Assembly (NCBI GenBank): GCA_027320785.1
Contig: DAHVKR010000099.1
Coordinates: 1-5,835, forward strand
Direction: 5' to 3'
DNA: 5,835 nt
Source of the DNA: Bdellovibrionales bacterium
Lineage (GTDB): Bacteria; Bdellovibrionota; Bdellovibrionia; Bdellovibrionales; Bdellovibrionaceae
This document shows, in pieces, positions 1 through 4,655 of the stretch. Position 1 is the first letter of the stretch, and each line of letters starts with the position of its first letter. A model generated the notes under the pieces. That model did not search any database and was not told the DNA's origin. It saw only the letters and a program-made list of their open reading frames with translations. A program made the translations under genes and the position numbers.

Positions 1-2
1 TT

Positions 3-302
3 GATGATCAGTTACACGATAAGTGGTTTAAGTTTATTTCTGATTATATGTATGAATCATGGCGTGTTGATGAGACAAAAACCATTGAGGCCTTGTCAGT
101 TAGCAAAACCCTTGTTCAAAATTTAAAAGGGATGTCAGAGAACCTGGATGCTGAGTTTTATCAGCAGGGTATTGATAAAATGCGCGAATTAGAGGCAGAT
201 AGCGTTAAGCACATGGTCGAAATATTGGGAACTAAAGTCAAATACGAGGCTTTCAGACGTAAAGAGCGAGAGTTCTTTGAACCTTATATTCAAAACCAGT
301 AG
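3..302 (+). CDS. Unrecognised protein, 3' end only (5'-truncated by window)
   Basis: The frame is open from the first complete codon at base 3 to a TAG stop at 300-302 and gives 99 residues. An ATG lies at 48, but the frame continues upstream of it with plausible residues (DDQLHDKWFKFISDY), so I treat the gene as running in from outside the window. The visible part is charged and probably helical, rich in Glu, Lys, Gln and aromatic residues, with no membrane segment and no cysteine. I recognise no domain or catalytic motif and assign no function. The next gene starts 29 bases downstream with its own Shine-Dalgarno and no visible terminator between them, so the two are probably co-transcribed. 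A start at 48 would give an 84-residue protein, but no good ribosome binding site precedes that ATG. Confidence 0.6.
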   Translation, partial: DDQLHDKWFKFISDYMYESWRVDETKTIEALSVSKTLVQNLKGMSENLDAEFYQQGIDKMRELEADSVKHMVEILGTKVKYEAFRRKEREFFEPYIQNQ

Positions 303-331
303 ACTCTTATCAAGTTTTGATAGGAGATTTC

Positions 332-730
332 ATGGCTTCAATATTTACTCAGATTATTCAAGGAAAGCTTCCGTGCTATAAAATTCATGAAGACGAGCTG
401 ACCTTTTCATTTTTAGCATTGGATCAAGTGAACCTCGGGCATACCTTGGTTATCCCCAAGCGGGAAATAAATAGCTGGCTAGAGGTCCCCGCTGAAATCT
501 ATACGCAGATTCATCTCAACTCACAAAAAATAGGACAGGCAATTCAGGCGGCGACTCAGTGCCCACGGGTGGGGCAAATTGTGGCTGGTTTTGAGGTTCC
601 TCATTACCATTTGCATCTCATACCGGCCTGGAGCATTCCTGATCTGAATTTTTCTAGGGCTAAGCGACACTCGGATGAGGAGATGAAAAAAGTCCAAAAG
701 GCGATTCAGGATCAATTGAAGCTAGTTTAA
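332..730 (+). CDS. HIT family protein (histidine triad nucleotide hydrolase/transferase)
   Basis: This is a 132-residue cytoplasmic protein of the histidine triad superfamily. The N-terminal IFTQIIQGKLPCYKIHEDE and the following LGHTLVIPKR match the typical start of HIT domains. The signature triad HYHLHLIP lies at residues 91-98. The family rule is His-phi-His-phi-His-phi-phi, and the middle His (H93) would form the covalent nucleotidyl intermediate. Members hydrolyse or transfer nucleoside monophosphates from phosphoramidates, dinucleoside polyphosphates or related substrates; the exact substrate cannot be read from the sequence. The length is normal for a single-domain bacterial HIT protein. 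I chose the ATG at 332 because TAGGAG (321-326) sits at good spacing and homology begins at MASIF; the in-frame TTG at 317 precedes that ribosome binding site. It probably shares a transcript with the gene upstream. Confident in the family, not in the specific activity. Confidence 0.93.
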   Translation: MASIFTQIIQGKLPCYKIHEDELTFSFLALDQVNLGHTLVIPKREINSWLEVPAEIYTQIHLNSQKIGQAIQAATQCPRVGQIVAGFEVPHYHLHLIPAWSIPDLNFSRAKRHSDEEMKKVQKAIQDQLKLV

Positions 731-747
731 GGTCTTATTTTGAGACA

Positions 748-774
748 GCGTAACCTTTTATAGACTTCTGTGTT
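748..774 (+). promoter_or_regulatory. Putative ECF-type promoter upstream of the secreted-protein gene
   Basis: GTAAC at 750-754 followed by CTTT, and TGTGTT at 769-774, form a two-box motif. The same boxes occur with identical spacing upstream of the sigma operon (GTAAC 1253-1257, TGTGTT 1272-1277). Known ECF promoters often carry an AAC core in the -35 element with about 16 bases to the -10 element, and this fits that geometry. No good sigma-70 pair is seen here; TATAGA at 759-764 lacks a convincing -35. A start site near 780 would leave a leader of roughly 45 bases. This is inference from pattern and position only. Confidence 0.45.
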
Positions 775-814
775 TACTCAGATGAAGGCTTTAAGGCCTC
801 AATATGTAAACACA
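769..814 (+). repeat. Perfect 9-bp inverted repeat in the leader, enclosing a small hairpin
   Basis: TGTGTTTAC at 769-777 is exactly complementary to GTAAACACA at 806-814. Between them AGGC (786-789) can pair with GCCT (796-799). The left arm overlaps the putative -10 box, and the right arm ends two bases before the AGGAG (817-821) that serves the ATG at 827. It could be an operator for a dimeric regulator, a 5' stabilising RNA hairpin, or a structure that limits ribosome access. There is no T-run after it, so it is not a terminator. Confidence 0.5.
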
Positions 815-826
815 AAAGGAGTTTAT

Positions 827-1183
827 ATGAAACTAGGGATTACTTTTTTAATGGCATCACTGTTTATGGTTCCATTGGCAGAAGCGGGTCGCCGTGTTGA
901 GCGACGCGAAGTTCGTCAACATGAACGCATTCACCAAGGTGTGGCATCAGGTGAGCTTACGAAAGCTGAAGCTCGTAAGTTGCGTAAGGGGCAGGAGAGG
1001 GTAGAAAAAGCTGAAAATAAAGCTATGGCAGATGGTAAAATGAGTCCTGCTGAAAAGGCTAAAATTGAAAAAATGCAGAATCATCAAAGTAAAGAAATAT
1101 ACAAACTCAAGCATAATGAGAGAACACGTGCAGCGCAGCCTGCGCAACCCGCAGAGCCAGCTCAGCCGGCCGAAACTCACTAA
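827..1183 (+). CDS. Small secreted helical protein with two G-x-(L/M)-(T/S)-x-x-E motifs and a Pro/Ala tail
   Basis: A 118-residue precursor with a clear Sec signal peptide: Lys2, a hydrophobic core at residues 3-17 and an AEA cleavage site after residue 20. The mature part is very charged and helical. Two halves each carry a related motif, SGELTKAE at 41-48 and DGKMSPAE at 69-76, followed by NHQSKEIYKLKHNE at 85-98. I recall small uncharacterised proteobacterial secreted proteins of this type, but I know no established function. The motifs resemble remnants of EF-hand loops without the full set of Asp ligands, so calcium binding should not be assumed. The C-terminus (103-116) repeats AQP/AEP units. 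The start is chosen by AAAAGGAG (814-821) five bases before the ATG. The gene is monocistronic, ended by the terminator at 1207-1242, and shares a putative ECF promoter motif with the downstream operon. Confidence 0.85.
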   Translation: MKLGITFLMASLFMVPLAEAGRRVERREVRQHERIHQGVASGELTKAEARKLRKGQERVEKAENKAMADGKMSPAEKAKIEKMQNHQSKEIYKLKHNERTRAAQPAQPAEPAQPAETH

Positions 1184-1206
1184 GAGTTAAAATAAAGACT
1201 ATGCAG

Positions 1207-1242
1207 AAAAAGAGGTGTTTCAATAAGGAACACCTCTTTTTT
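1207..1242 (+). terminator. Strong rho-independent terminator
   Basis: AAAAAGAGGTGTT (1207-1219) pairs perfectly over 13 bp with AACACCTCTTTTT (1229-1241). The apex is 1220-1228, where two further pairs can form around AATAA. The T-run 1237-1242 provides the U-tract. The A-run on the left arm makes it potentially bidirectional, but no gene on the - strand needs it. It separates the secreted-protein gene from the sigma operon. Confidence 0.92.
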
Positions 1243-1250
1243 ATTTTCCA

Positions 1251-1277
1251 GTGTAACTTTTGGCTGTTTCATGTGTT
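1251..1277 (+). promoter_or_regulatory. Putative ECF-type promoter of the six-gene sigma operon (autoregulation candidate)
   Basis: CAGTGTAACTTTT (1249-1261) and TGTGTT (1272-1277) match the boxes at 746-758 and 769-774 with the same spacing, while most of the bases between them differ. This is the pattern expected of promoter elements rather than of general duplication. TGTAAC is a familiar form of the ECF -35 element. The operon encodes an ECF sigma factor, and such operons are commonly self-activated. A sigma-70 alternative (TTGGCT 1260-1265 with TATGAC 1285-1290) has a 19-base spacer and is less convincing. A start near 1283 would give a leader of about 27 bases. Confidence 0.5.
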
Positions 1278-1309
1278 CCCTTTGTATGACCTATAAAAAA
1301 GGGGTTTAC

Positions 1310-2179
1310 ATGAAGAGCACATTTTTTAGAATTTCAGTTATTGCACTTTTTTTGGCAGGTTGTTCGGCAGTTAAGCAAAGTGCGAGCACAGTCGTGGATC
1401 CAACAACAGCTACAGTTGAAAGTGTGACCAGTGTGATCAGTGGAGTGACGGATGATCAAGCTGGGTCTTCTTATGCTGTACGTTCTCAAAGCTGGAAGAC
1501 GCAAGCTTTATTGCCAGCGGCTTTTGCTAGCAGTTGCACACGGCCTGTGTATAATAGCTGTCAATCAGGTGCACGGAGTGCAAGTTACGTCAATTGTGCC
1601 ACAGGATTGTCCAATGTTTCTTTAAACGGCTCCATTTCATTAAATTACAGTAATTCAATTTGTGACATAAGTTCCGTAGGTGACTCAGTCACTCGAACAT
1701 ATAGCCTTGATTTATCAGGCCCCTACGGAGGAGATCTGAATATCTCGAGTGCTTCTCAGACAGATTACAATGGCCATACTTATGGAGGTGGGGGCAAGCT
1801 GACAACCACGGCCAGTGGTTGGAATTTGGACGTGCTGGGTCGCCGAACAACGCTGAGCTTTAATGGAAAAACACTAATGGATGTGTCAGTTCGCACAACT
1901 TCTCCATTAGGGATTACAGGATCATTGTCTAGGGCCAGCCGAGTTATCAATTCAGGGGCAATAGAAGTGAATCATAATGTAGCGCAATTTACAGGTGTTT
2001 TTACTCCACAGAATATCCAGTGGTCCAATAGCTGCTGTTACCCCATATCTGGAGGTTACAATGTGACTTGGTCGGGTAGTAAGACGGGAACAGCAACGGT
2101 TACTTTTCAGGGCTGCGGTCAAGCCCAGGTGAATGAAAATGGACAAACAAAGAATATTACGCTCAGCTATTGTGAGTAA
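1310..2179 (+). CDS. Cysteine-rich, beta-rich outer-membrane lipoprotein of unknown family
   Basis: A 289-residue lipoprotein precursor. The signal peptide ends in the lipobox LAGC (residues 15-18), so Cys18 should be lipidated; Ser at +2 favours the outer membrane in systems that follow the Lol Asp+2 rule. Residues 19-70 are Ser/Thr/Val rich and look like a linker. The rest is rich in Gly, Ser, Thr and Asn with alternating hydrophobics, suggesting a beta fold. Eight more cysteines (76, 84, 96, 118, 242, 243, 269, 288) could form four disulfides; they cluster at the two ends of the folded part, as if closing a beta sandwich. I recognise no named family. The ATG at 1310 is preceded by AAAGGGG (1298-1304). 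It is the first gene of the operon, and its TAA overlaps the sigma factor ATG (TAATG), so it may sense or signal for that system. Confidence 0.85.
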   Translation: MKSTFFRISVIALFLAGCSAVKQSASTVVDPTTATVESVTSVISGVTDDQAGSSYAVRSQSWKTQALLPAAFASSCTRPVYNSCQSGARSASYVNCATGLSNVSLNGSISLNYSNSICDISSVGDSVTRTYSLDLSGPYGGDLNISSASQTDYNGHTYGGGGKLTTTASGWNLDVLGRRTTLSFNGKTLMDVSVRTTSPLGITGSLSRASRVINSGAIEVNHNVAQFTGVFTPQNIQWSNSCCYPISGGYNVTWSGSKTGTATVTFQGCGQAQVNENGQTKNITLSYCE

Positions 2180-2712
2180 TGGAAGATTCAGAACTCTTGA
2201 AGAAAATTGCAAAGGGCGATTCAAAGTCCTTTGCAGCCCTTTTCGAAAAGTACAAAAGCAAGGTGTACGGTACTTGCTATTACCTTGTGAGCGACAAAGC
2301 TCTAGCAGAAGATTTGAGTCAAGAGACTTGGATTCGAGTTGTGAAGTCTGCTCAGGACTACCAGCCCATTGCTCCGGTTATCTCATGGATTCTCAGGATA
2401 GCGCGGAATGCTTGTTACAACGAACTTCGTTCTCGAAATCGTTGGGTCGATTTGGATGGAGAGGAAGAACAACAAGTTCCTCACGATCAACTCAGTGTGG
2501 AAGAGATTTTGGGAAACTTCGAAGACGAGTCTCGATTGAAAGAGGCCATTATCAAGCTACCCCCTCAGCAGAAAATGGCTTTGATGTTGGTGATACAAGA
2601 AGAAAAAAGCCATTCAGAAGTGGCACAAGAAATGAGTTGCTCTGTCGGGGCTATTAAAGTGCTCCTTTTTAGAGCGCGAGAGAGTTTAAGGAGAAGATTG
2701 GAGGAATCATGA
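2179..2712 (+). CDS. ECF-family RNA polymerase sigma factor
   Basis: A 177-residue group 4 (ECF) sigma-70 factor, the normal length for the family. Region 2 spans about residues 18-90: region 2.2 is seen as AEDLSQETWIRVV (43-55) and regions 2.3-2.4 as SWILRIARNACYNELRSR (69-86), which would melt and read the -10 element. A variable acidic linker (91-115) follows. Region 4 spans about 120-174, with IIKLPPQQKMALML (124-137), the helix-turn-helix SEVAQEMSCSVGAIKVLLFRAR (146-167) and LRRRL, which would bind the -35 element. The start overlaps the lipoprotein stop (TAATG) and has only a weak GTGAG in front, so translation probably depends on coupling to the upstream gene. The end overlaps the next gene (ATGA). 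No extra C-terminal domain is present. Expected to direct transcription of envelope genes, probably its own operon (see the promoter motif at 1251-1277). Confidence 0.95.
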   Translation: MEDSELLKKIAKGDSKSFAALFEKYKSKVYGTCYYLVSDKALAEDLSQETWIRVVKSAQDYQPIAPVISWILRIARNACYNELRSRNRWVDLDGEEEQQVPHDQLSVEEILGNFEDESRLKEAIIKLPPQQKMALMLVIQEEKSHSEVAQEMSCSVGAIKVLLFRARESLRRRLEES

Positions 2713-3038
2713 AAGACATTAAAAATCTTTTTGATAGCACTCCTCCGTCTTATCACTCGCAAAATATACTTAGAGAAGTGGAGAAGTTGCTAAGCGAAAA
2801 AAGACTGCAACAAAGACGGCGTGCCCTGGCTTGGTTAGCCGTGCCAGCTTTAGCTTCTTTCTTTGGATTGTATGTTTGGAGAAAGCAAGAATCACCTCAG
2901 ATGGATTTTTTAGCCTCCGAGGATATGTTACAGACGATTAGTGATGAAAATAATATGGAGATGATCGCTGATCTCGATCTTCTCGAAAATCTTGATACTT
3001 TGGAGAAGTGGAATGGAAAAGACGAAACCGGATCCTGA
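2709..3038 (+). CDS. Single-pass membrane protein with acidic C-terminus, anti-sigma factor candidate
   Basis: A 109-residue protein. Residues 1-38 are hydrophilic and end in KRLQQRRR. One membrane segment follows at about 39-57 (ALAWLAVPALASFFGLYVW). The basic residues before it predict an N-in topology, leaving residues 58-109 in the periplasm. That tail is strongly acidic and carries DLDLLENLDTLEKW at 88-101. The position immediately after an ECF sigma gene, with an ATGA overlap, together with one membrane span, is the usual layout of an anti-sigma factor. The cytoplasmic part is only about 38 residues, however, and lacks the His-x3-Cys-x2-Cys zinc motif, so it is not a standard ZAS domain. 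The SD is GGAG at 2700-2703. The downstream small gene, in the +1 frame, repeats the acidic LDxLxNxDxLE motif, so this reading frame may be a truncated form of a longer protein. Confidence 0.8.
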   Translation: MKDIKNLFDSTPPSYHSQNILREVEKLLSEKRLQQRRRALAWLAVPALASFFGLYVWRKQESPQMDFLASEDMLQTISDENNMEMIADLDLLENLDTLEKWNGKDETGS

Positions 3039-3186
3039 AATGCTTAAGGAGCTAGATGTCCTTATGAATATGGATGTATTGGAAAATGAAGAGGATTGGG
3101 AATCATTAGAGCATATGACAACTCAAAATCACGCACAAAAAGAGAAAAGCCAGGACTCTCAAGAGAAGGGAAGCCTTCATGAATAG
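3013..3186 (+). CDS. Small acidic protein, possibly the frameshifted C-terminus of the preceding gene
   Basis: A 57-residue frame starting inside the end of the preceding gene (26-base overlap, +1 frame) and overlapping the DUF3106 start by 8 bases. It has no signal peptide or membrane segment. Residues 13-33 (ELDVLMNMDVLENEEDWESLE) resemble the tail of the upstream protein, DLDLLENLDTLEKW. The rest (36-57) is polar, rich in Gln, Lys, Glu and Ser. GGAG at 3002-3005 lies seven bases before the ATG, so independent translation is possible. The alternative is that a one-base loss or gain, or a recoding event near 3009-3038, split a single protein with a longer acidic periplasmic tail. In that case these residues would be periplasmic; translated alone they would be cytoplasmic. 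Coding status is likely because of the composition, the overlaps and the motif. Confidence 0.6.
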   Translation: MEKTKPDPEMLKELDVLMNMDVLENEEDWESLEHMTTQNHAQKEKSQDSQEKGSLHE

Positions 3187-3607
3187 ACGTGATTTTATCT
3201 TAATGACGTCGATTATCCTCATATCCTCAAAAGTTTTTGCGCAAGAAGGAAGTACGCGATGGGACTCCTTGACTCTGGAACAACAGGAAGTGATCAAAAA
3301 ACGATGGGAAAAGTTTAAGAAATTATCACCAGAACAAAAGACAAAATTACGTCAAGCTTGGCGACGTTTTAAATCACTTCCACCCGAACGACAAGAGCGA
3401 ATCCGACGTAATTTTCAACGTTGGCAGTCTTTGACTCCAGAACGCAAAGAACAAATAAGAGATAGATGGAAAAAGTGGCGAAGTCTTTCTCCAGAAAAGA
3501 GAACTGAAATTCGTCAAAAAGCAGAAGCCTTTAGAAGGCTTTCTCCTGAAATTCGAAACCGCTTAAGAAATCTAAGAAAAGAGCGAAGATTGAGAAGGGG
3601 TGAGTAA
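3179..3607 (+). CDS. DUF3106-type exported protein with 18-residue basic repeats
   Basis: A 142-residue precursor. The N-terminus NRRDFILMTSIILISSKVFA (residues 2-21) is a signal peptide with likely cleavage after Ala21. The RRDF start resembles a twin-arginine motif, although the short hydrophobic core also fits Sec. The mature protein consists of exact 18-residue units at 29-46, 47-64, 65-82, 83-100 and 101-118, plus a final partial unit from 119. The consensus is (K/R)xLSPExxxxIRxxWxxW, as in KSLPPERQERIRRNFQRW. This is the pattern of DUF3106 proteins, which as I recall often lie next to ECF sigma genes; their function is not established. The protein is extremely basic (Arg/Lys), the opposite of the acidic tails encoded just upstream, which suggests a binding partner. 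AAGGGAAG (3166-3173) precedes the ATG. Its TAA overlaps the next ATG (TAATG). Confidence 0.9.
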   Translation: MNRRDFILMTSIILISSKVFAQEGSTRWDSLTLEQQEVIKKRWEKFKKLSPEQKTKLRQAWRRFKSLPPERQERIRRNFQRWQSLTPERKEQIRDRWKKWRSLSPEKRTEIRQKAEAFRRLSPEIRNRLRNLRKERRLRRGE

Positions 3608-4488
3608 TGAAAAAAGCTTTTTTGGCAGGCATTTTAATTTCAGCATTTTCTAGTTCTGTCTGGGCAGACCAAAAAGTAGAAGCCAAGACAACTTCTTCAA
3701 GCTCCAGTAGTAGTATGACCTTGGGTTATCAATATTTAGGAGATGAAAATTCTATTTGGACAACGAATGTTCAGTATACCAGCACTCGTTCCAAAATATT
3801 GGATTCAAATGGACAAATTGAAACAACTCGTGATTTGCAGTGGATAAATGATTGGGATTGGGAAACGGGCTGGTTTGTTGAGTTAGGTGTTGGGGGATCT
3901 AATACCGAGGTTAATAAAATTCACACGGCCAATACAGATTTTTCATTGGGTCGTACTCACGAGGACTTAAATAATTTCAATTGGAGTCTGACATTTGGAC
4001 GAAATAATATTCAGCAAGCTGATGCAAGGACGAAGGGTGGCAAGAGACTCGATATTTTACAATCGAAATTTGGTCTGCAAGCGGGTATTGATATAGTGGA
4101 TTGGTTAAGCGTTTCTATTTTCTCCGATCGATACACTTACGACAAGGATGTAGATCAAGCGCTTACTTTGCTTCAAAACTCAGCTGCTGTTCGCCTATAT
4201 GGGACAGCTTTTTCAGATCAACTTTCGACTTTAATTGAAAAAGAATCTGGCGTTAGTTTTATTGTGCGCTTTGATGACTCTTGGAGACTCACATTAACCG
4301 GTACGAAAAGTGTAGATGCGCCAGCGCCACATGCTGAAGGAACGGGTATCAGCTCAAAACTTTATCACAAGTTTAATTCAGAATGGGATGGGAGCGTAAC
4401 TCTCGGCTCTAATCATTATGATGCGACTTCGACAACTCCCTCTACAAGTTATAGTTACGTAGGTCTTGGAGCTGGATACACTTGGTGA
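3607..4488 (+). CDS. Predicted outer-membrane beta-barrel protein
   Basis: A 293-residue precursor with a Sec signal peptide (MKKAFLAGILISAFSSSVWA, cleavage after residue 20). A linker with seven consecutive serines (30-36) follows. The rest alternates polar and hydrophobic residues, is rich in Trp, Tyr, Gly and Asn, and has many short amphipathic strands, for example 37-45, 50-60, 89-97 and the last strand ending in YVGLGAGYTW. The terminal aromatic residue, with Tyr at position -3, is the usual signal for barrel insertion by the Bam complex, although Phe is commoner than Trp. I estimate ten to twelve strands. No specific porin or transporter family is recognised. It is the last gene of the operon, with AAGGGGTGAG at 3595-3604 and a TAATG overlap with the DUF3106 gene. 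The serine codons are mixed, so the run is not simple slippage. Its place in the operon suggests a structural target or sensor of the envelope-stress sigma system. Confidence 0.82.
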   Translation: MKKAFLAGILISAFSSSVWADQKVEAKTTSSSSSSSMTLGYQYLGDENSIWTTNVQYTSTRSKILDSNGQIETTRDLQWINDWDWETGWFVELGVGGSNTEVNKIHTANTDFSLGRTHEDLNNFNWSLTFGRNNIQQADARTKGGKRLDILQSKFGLQAGIDIVDWLSVSIFSDRYTYDKDVDQALTLLQNSAAVRLYGTAFSDQLSTLIEKESGVSFIVRFDDSWRLTLTGTKSVDAPAPHAEGTGISSKLYHKFNSEWDGSVTLGSNHYDATSTTPSTSYSYVGLGAGYTW

Positions 4489-4538
4489 TGTATAAAATCT
4501 TTTTATGGAAGTGATTTAAATTAATCTACCCCTCAGGA

Positions 4539-4567
4539 CTGGCTAAATATTTTGAAAAGAGTATGAT
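4539..4567 (+). promoter_or_regulatory. Possible sigma-70 promoter for the structured RNA
   Basis: TATGAT at 4562-4567 is one base off the consensus -10 element. Seventeen bases upstream lies CTGGCT (4539-4544), a weak -35 box. An AT-rich stretch (4516-4525) lies just above it. The predicted start, about 4574, falls immediately before the first hairpin (4576-4589), which is what a dedicated RNA promoter would look like. The -35 match is poor, so read-through from the operon remains possible: no terminator is seen between 4489 and 4538. Confidence 0.35.
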
Positions 4568-4607
4568 GTGATTAAGCCATTCTTATGGCATGGAAGGAGG
4601 TGGTGCT

Positions 4608-4655
4608 ATGGTTCAAACATGTGACAGTACCGTGGCGGAGGTGAGAACTCAGTAA
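4608..4655 (+). CDS. 15-codon micro-ORF behind a near-perfect Shine-Dalgarno (uncertain)
   Basis: ATG at 4608 opens MVQTCDSTVAEVRTQ and ends at TAA 4653-4655. The AAGGAGGTG at 4594-4602 matches the anti-Shine-Dalgarno tail of 16S rRNA over nine bases, and its GGAGG core sits seven bases before the ATG, the best ribosome binding site in the window. The ORF runs through hairpin H2 and the left arm of H3, so translation would disrupt both and could act as a leader-peptide switch. There is no run of codons for one amino acid, so classical amino-acid attenuation is not indicated. A second match, GGAGGTGA (4637-4644), lies inside the ORF. It may equally be non-coding, with the SD serving RNA or ribosome binding. 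Confidence 0.3.
   Translation: MVQTCDSTVAEVRTQ

Noticed and set aside
317..331. TTG start for the HIT protein
   Set aside because: The good ribosome binding site (321-326) lies after this TTG and before the ATG at 332, where family homology begins.
732..746. GTCT/AGAC hairpin after the HIT gene as terminator
   Set aside because: Only four base pairs and no T-run after it.
770..826. GTG start adding 19 residues to the secreted protein
   Set aside because: It would bury the signal peptide behind a hydrophilic extension and falls in the putative promoter and inverted repeat.
1133..1177. AQP/AEP run as a recent slippage repeat
   Set aside because: Codons differ from unit to unit, so it is a protein-level repeat rather than a simple DNA repeat tract.
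947..1180. - strand ORF over the small secreted protein
   Set aside because: Phe/Leu/Ser-rich complement of a Lys/Glu/Ala-rich coding sequence; no ribosome binding site.
1952..2224. - strand ORF over the lipoprotein end
   Set aside because: Shadow of a gene with a clear signal peptide and lipobox; no start signal or recognisable domain.
2133..2657. 174-codon ORF in another frame over the sigma factor gene
   Set aside because: Arg/Ser/Cys-rich shadow translation; the overlapping frame is a clear ECF sigma factor.
4492..4506. ATAAAA/TTTTAT hairpin just after the barrel gene as operon terminator
   Set aside because: Short, all A-T, three-base loop, no following U-tract; not a credible terminator.
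4606..4622. GTTCAAA loop resembling a tRNA T-arm
   Set aside because: Stem pairing is incomplete, and no acceptor, D-arm or anticodon arm can be built around it.
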